From NCBI GenBank assembly GCA_039619475.1, contig CM077116.1:304952464-305016463 (forward strand): a DNA stretch of 64,000 bases, in the 5' to 3' direction. Shown one piece after another: positions 60,370 to 64,000 of the stretch. How positions within the stretch are numbered: position 1 is the first letter of the stretch; every line of letters starts with the position of its first letter. The notes below the pieces were generated by a model. It did not search any database, was not told the DNA's origin, and saw nothing but the letters and a program-made list of their open reading frames with translations. Origin of the DNA: Icerya purchasi. Its lineage: Eukaryota; Arthropoda; Insecta; Hemiptera; Monophlebidae. A program made the position numbers and the translations under genes.

Positions 60370-60620
60370 TTATGGTATTTTATAAATGTATACACTAATG
60401 CAGCTAAATTCGATGTTGGATCTGCCACTATCTGCGTTACTGATACTAGAAATGCATCTCTGATAGGATTCTAAGTTTGTCTCTACCCTGCTCGTAAACT
60501 TTACATTGCCAAATAGAATGATCTATTGTACCTTCTGTTCTACAACTACTGCATGTACGTTTACTGGCTAAAACATATATTGTTTTCGGATTTTAGCCGG
60601 CAGTTAAATTTTAAACGATT
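60370..60620 (-). mobile_element. LINE 3' zinc-knuckle remnant
   Basis: The minus strand reads 'LASKRTCSSCRTEGTIDHSI' then 'WQCKVYEQGRDKLR', a CxxC...H...C segment like that closing I- and Jockey-like ORF2 proteins. Short and followed by stops. Confidence 0.5.
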
Positions 60621-60784
60621 TGACAATCGCTGTCTCTTTCTTTTTTAAACTTTAAATTTTATTAAAAATTTATCAAAACATGTATTACAGAAAAATTGGT
60701 TACGATAAATTAAATTTTCTACACTTAACACTAATGATAAGCAATTATAAACTACAATATAAAATATATAGAAAATAAACACTT

Positions 60785-61495
60785 ACAGGTATCACAATAA
60801 ATTCCAATTCTAACCATCCTCAAATATACAAATATTCTTCTTTCTACTCTTATATATATCGATTAATAAACATCCCATTAAGAAATAAAGATAAAAAAAC
60901 AGAGCTTAATACAATAAATAATATCGCACTAAATAATAATTTTAAAACTGATATAATAGATAAACTATATTTTAAATGTACTCGTAATAGAAAAAAAGAT
61001 AAACAAAATAATAATAACACTAAACAGATCTGGACTATTTTCACACATGCTAACCCGGCAACAAACAGTCTTACCAACCTACTCCGTAGATTAGTTAAAA
61101 TATCGTACAGAACAAATAATAACTTATATTATCAATTAATTAATACTAATAAATTCATAAATATAGATAAATATAATAAATCCGGTATATATAAAATTAA
61201 ATGTAGCGCATGCAACAAAATATACAATATAGGACAAACGCGTCGCACTTTCCGCATCCGTTATAACGAGCATATTGCTGCTATTAAACACTGACATATT
61301 AATAAATATTGTTATCGATAAACATAGATTAAAATTAAACATGCAAGATGACCTAGAAATAATAAAATATATCGATAATTATAACTTACTTAATAGCGCC
61401 GAAACATATTACATTAATAAATTTAAGGATTATTTAATTAATAATAATCTTATAATTAATAATAACCCGCTATTTAAAATTAACAATCAATCATA
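60785..61495 (+). mobile_element. Penelope-like element, 3' part with GIY-YIG endonuclease
   Basis: Plus-strand frames read 'YKYSSFYSYIYRLINIPLRN', 'TELNTINNIALNNNFKTDII', 'SLTNLLRRLVKISYRT' and then 'GIYKIKCSACNKIYNIGQTR', 'RTFRIRYNEHIAAIKH'. The frame shifts near 61,292 and continues 'LLNSAETYYINKFKDYLINN'. The RT tail followed by GIY-YIG is unique to Penelope-like elements. The second half of the motif is NIG in place of YIG. Confidence 0.85.
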
Positions 61496-61734
61496 ATACA
61501 TATCGATAAATATTTTATTAGTTTGTAAGATTGACAAATATGATATCGTTTATTTAAAACTTTATTTATTAATGCCCCATGATTATGGAGTACGTGACTA
61601 CGAAACATGTTGACTTTATATTAATATATTTAACTATAACTTTTCTGTTATACGTGTTTTTTGATAAATTTTTAATAAAGTGACAATACCGAAAATGGAT
61701 ATAAACATTTATAACTCAAATTCATTCATTCGGT

Positions 61735-62915
61735 TCCAGTCAGTTCTGACCATTATGACCTGCGAGCTCTCTCCACTGTTTCCGGTCTTGAAGTGTGTTA
61801 ATCGCTGTTGTTACTTGACCAAATTGCCTTCGTAAGCCGTCAGTCCAACGCGTGGGTGCTCTGCCCCTTTCTCGTGTACCCGGGGGCTTTGCCGAGCAGC
61901 AATGTTTTCTCTAGATTTTCACCTGTGCGTCTTACAATATGTCCAAAAAATTGATGGACCCGTCTTCCACATAATCTGTGCATTTCTTCCGGTTCATCCA
62001 CTTCAGCCCGTATTGAAAGATTTGTTCTTCTTTCCATCCACGCTATAATTCGTCGCCAAATCCACATTTCAAACGTATCAATGCGATGTTTATCCACAGC
62101 TTTGATCGTCCACGTTTCGGCCGCATACAAGAAAATTGGCAGAATCAACGTTTTTATTAGTTTCTTCCGCAAGTTTACAAACAGCTTTTTATTACAGGTT
62201 AGGCTTTTCAGCCGTGTCATTGCAGCCTTACCTAATGCAATTCGTCTTTTTCAAACATCCACCATCAGCGGTGATCAGCGACCCTAGATTGATAAGATAA
62301 AAGACTGTACTTTTTCAAAATCTATCAGAAGATTGGTGTCGTTAAGGACGGAATTACGGTCTATCGCCATAATTTTGGTTTTATTTACATTGACTAATAG
62401 GCCGTGTCTTTCGCTAGCTTCTTTGACGCGTTTAATTAGCTCCGTCATTTCTTTGCCTGATGTGGCCAGTAGCGTAGTATCATGAGCGTAATTTAAATTT
62501 GGAGATCTTTCTGCCACCGATAGAAATGCCGCCGCTCCATTCGTGCAGAGCTTCCCTCATAATGTACTCGCCGTAGATATTGAAGAGTTGAGGCGACGGG
62601 ATATCTCCTTGTCGAACGCCGCGTTCTGCTTTGAAAGCTGCCGATTCTTCTCTAGCTATTCGGACCGTCATTTCACTGTTTTCGTACAAACTTTTCACCA
62701 GTGTAATTAGATATCCAGGTGTGCCCATTTCCGCCAGGATGCGCAGTAAGGAGTTCCATCTTACACAATCGAAAGCTTTTTTATAGTCAATAAAGCGTAA
62801 TACCGCGGGGATGTTTTATATTCACGACATTTTTCTATTACCATTCCTACGTTAAGAATTTGTTCTCGTGTTGTCCTAAATATAAACTTCAAATTGTTGT
62901 AATTTCTGTACTATT
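61735..62915 (-). mobile_element. LINE reverse transcriptase fragment (RTE-like)
   Basis: From 62,915 leftwards the minus strand reads 'TTREQILNVGMVIEKCREYK', 'FIDYKKAFDCVRWNSLLRIL' (motif A, catalytic Asp), 'ERGVRQGDIPSPQLFNIYGE' (motif B), 'YAHDTTLLATSGKEM' (YADD changed to YAHD) and 'LPIFLYAAETWTIKAVD', ending with 'FFGHIVRRTGENLEKTLLLG'. Two or more frame breaks. The wording matches the 'endonuclease-reverse transcriptase' proteins of insect RTE-like LINEs. Confidence 0.85.
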
Positions 62916-62919
62916 TTTG

Positions 62920-64000
62920 GTATCAATGTGAAACAAAGCTTAGAACGAATCCGGTAATATAAGCTATAGACTGTGTGAATTTCATCACTATTGCTGTAAT
63001 AGTTTTTGAGTTAAATCGGAACAGACAGATAAAAATTTAAAAAAATAGATGGTCTGTTTATGCGCGATAAAAATAGCCCGATGAATGATTATAGCGAAAA
63101 TATTCCCAAATGCCAGACAGACACTACAGTTTTATATATTAGTATAGATAAAACGAAACGTTTATCACACTTCAGTAATCGTAAAAGTTCATAGAAATGG
63201 TGTAACAACCCTGTAGATTCAGTATAATCTGTTTCGCATATGCTTCGTTTTATTTGGGTATCGCATAATTTTTATCATTAAATCTGTTTTGTTTAAAGAA
63301 AAATTAACTTTTTTTTTTTTTTTCTTTTTTAGAATTTAACATTATTTCGATATTACTGACTATTGTGATTAGTAATCTCATCTAGGAATCATGATTACCG
63401 ATTACTTTTCTAACCATAATCATTCGATGAATTTCTTTAATAAACTAGTAATCGAGCAGTCTTTAGCAAAAAATTATTGATTAATAGTCACAAATCACAA
63501 TTGAAGATCCGACATTAAACGATTACTAAATTTTGCTATTGTAAAAAAGAAATAGTGTACAGAACGTTTACCCGAAGTGCGTTATCTTCAGTATGTAAAT
63601 ATTGAAATTTGTACTGAAAATACTTCTCTTCTACAATTTATGCTGGTTTCGTAAAATGTATAATGAAGTTTAGTATATCCCGTTCTAAATTTTTTTATAA
63701 AATAGTCGATTTGTGATAGGGGAAATATTAAATTTCTTCCGTATCTTTTCAGTACTGTTTTCTTCAAAACGATTGCGGTATGTGTTAATGAATATTAGCG
63801 TAACGTTTATTATAGTGATTTATTTTATTTACCTAGTATAGCTTTCAGCGTAAAGTAGGGGTAACAACGGCGTATGGTTACTATTTATCAATATGTTAAT
63901 TGTGGCGACCGTTGTTAATACAGCAATTGCTTTTGCAAATAAATTTCCGGAAACCAAAATAATCGAAAAAAAAAAATGTATTAGACGAGAACGAATATGA
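62920..64000. other. Repeat-like sequence and AT-rich end of window
   Basis: 62,930-63,148 ('GTGTGAATTTCATC', 'GGAACAGACAGATAAAAATT', 'TATATTAGTATAGA') looks like a Helitron-type 5' end read in reverse. The rest to 64,000 is AT-rich with no gene recognised. Confidence 0.5.

Overview
This window is animal nuclear DNA, most likely from an insect or close arthropod relative. It is AT-rich and has long introns with GT-AG borders. It is crowded with arthropod-type transposons: Jockey-like, I-like and RTE-like LINEs, Tc1/mariner elements, Helitrons, a Penelope-like element and tRNA-derived SINEs. I could not settle the order or species from the sequence alone.

The only host gene I can support is a plus-strand attractin gene (orthologue of vertebrate ATRN/ATRNL1 and Drosophila distracted). 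It runs from 6,872 to at least 58,155. Eighteen exons join with consistent reading phase and encode about 930 residues. In order they give a Kelch propeller (exons 1-6), PSI-type cysteine modules (7-12), two laminin-type EGF modules (13-14), a juxtamembrane ectodomain (15-16), one transmembrane helix (17) and a cytoplasmic tail carrying a MARRPFA motif (18). The 5' exons expected for this family (signal peptide, EGF, CUB) and the 3' end of the tail were not found and probably lie outside the window. No C-type lectin exon was seen where vertebrate attractin carries that domain.

Almost everything else is mobile DNA. From 1 to 6 kb there is a SINE piece, two minus-strand LINE remnants, and a nearly intact LINE that is interrupted by a young, 5'-truncated Jockey copy with a perfect 14-bp target duplication. 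The 9.4-kb intron 1 holds a minus-strand I-like LINE end with a TAA-type tail, a complete-ended mariner, a fragment of an unclassified arthropod transposon protein, and a tandem array of about 275-bp units followed by an inverted unit. Between 25.8 and 38.7 kb the introns hold a second mariner with long inverted ends, a Mutator-like transposase tail, two SINEs, another RNase H-bearing LINE and a Helitron with rearranged ends. The intron at 39-46 kb carries a decayed but near full-length Jockey-type LINE. The intron at 46-55 kb, just before the transmembrane exon, carries a very large inverted repeat with a MITE in its loop. Downstream come a Jockey copy lacking its endonuclease (55.3-57.4 kb) and a cluster of LINE and Penelope fragments (59.6-62.9 kb), possibly framed by Helitron-like ends.

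The most unusual items are the multi-copy unit family with its array and giant palindrome, the apparent absence of the lectin domain, a symmetric 21-nt microexon in attractin, and the Jockey insertion that split another LINE just after a plausible start codon. All calls come from reading translations and repeats by eye; no database search was run.
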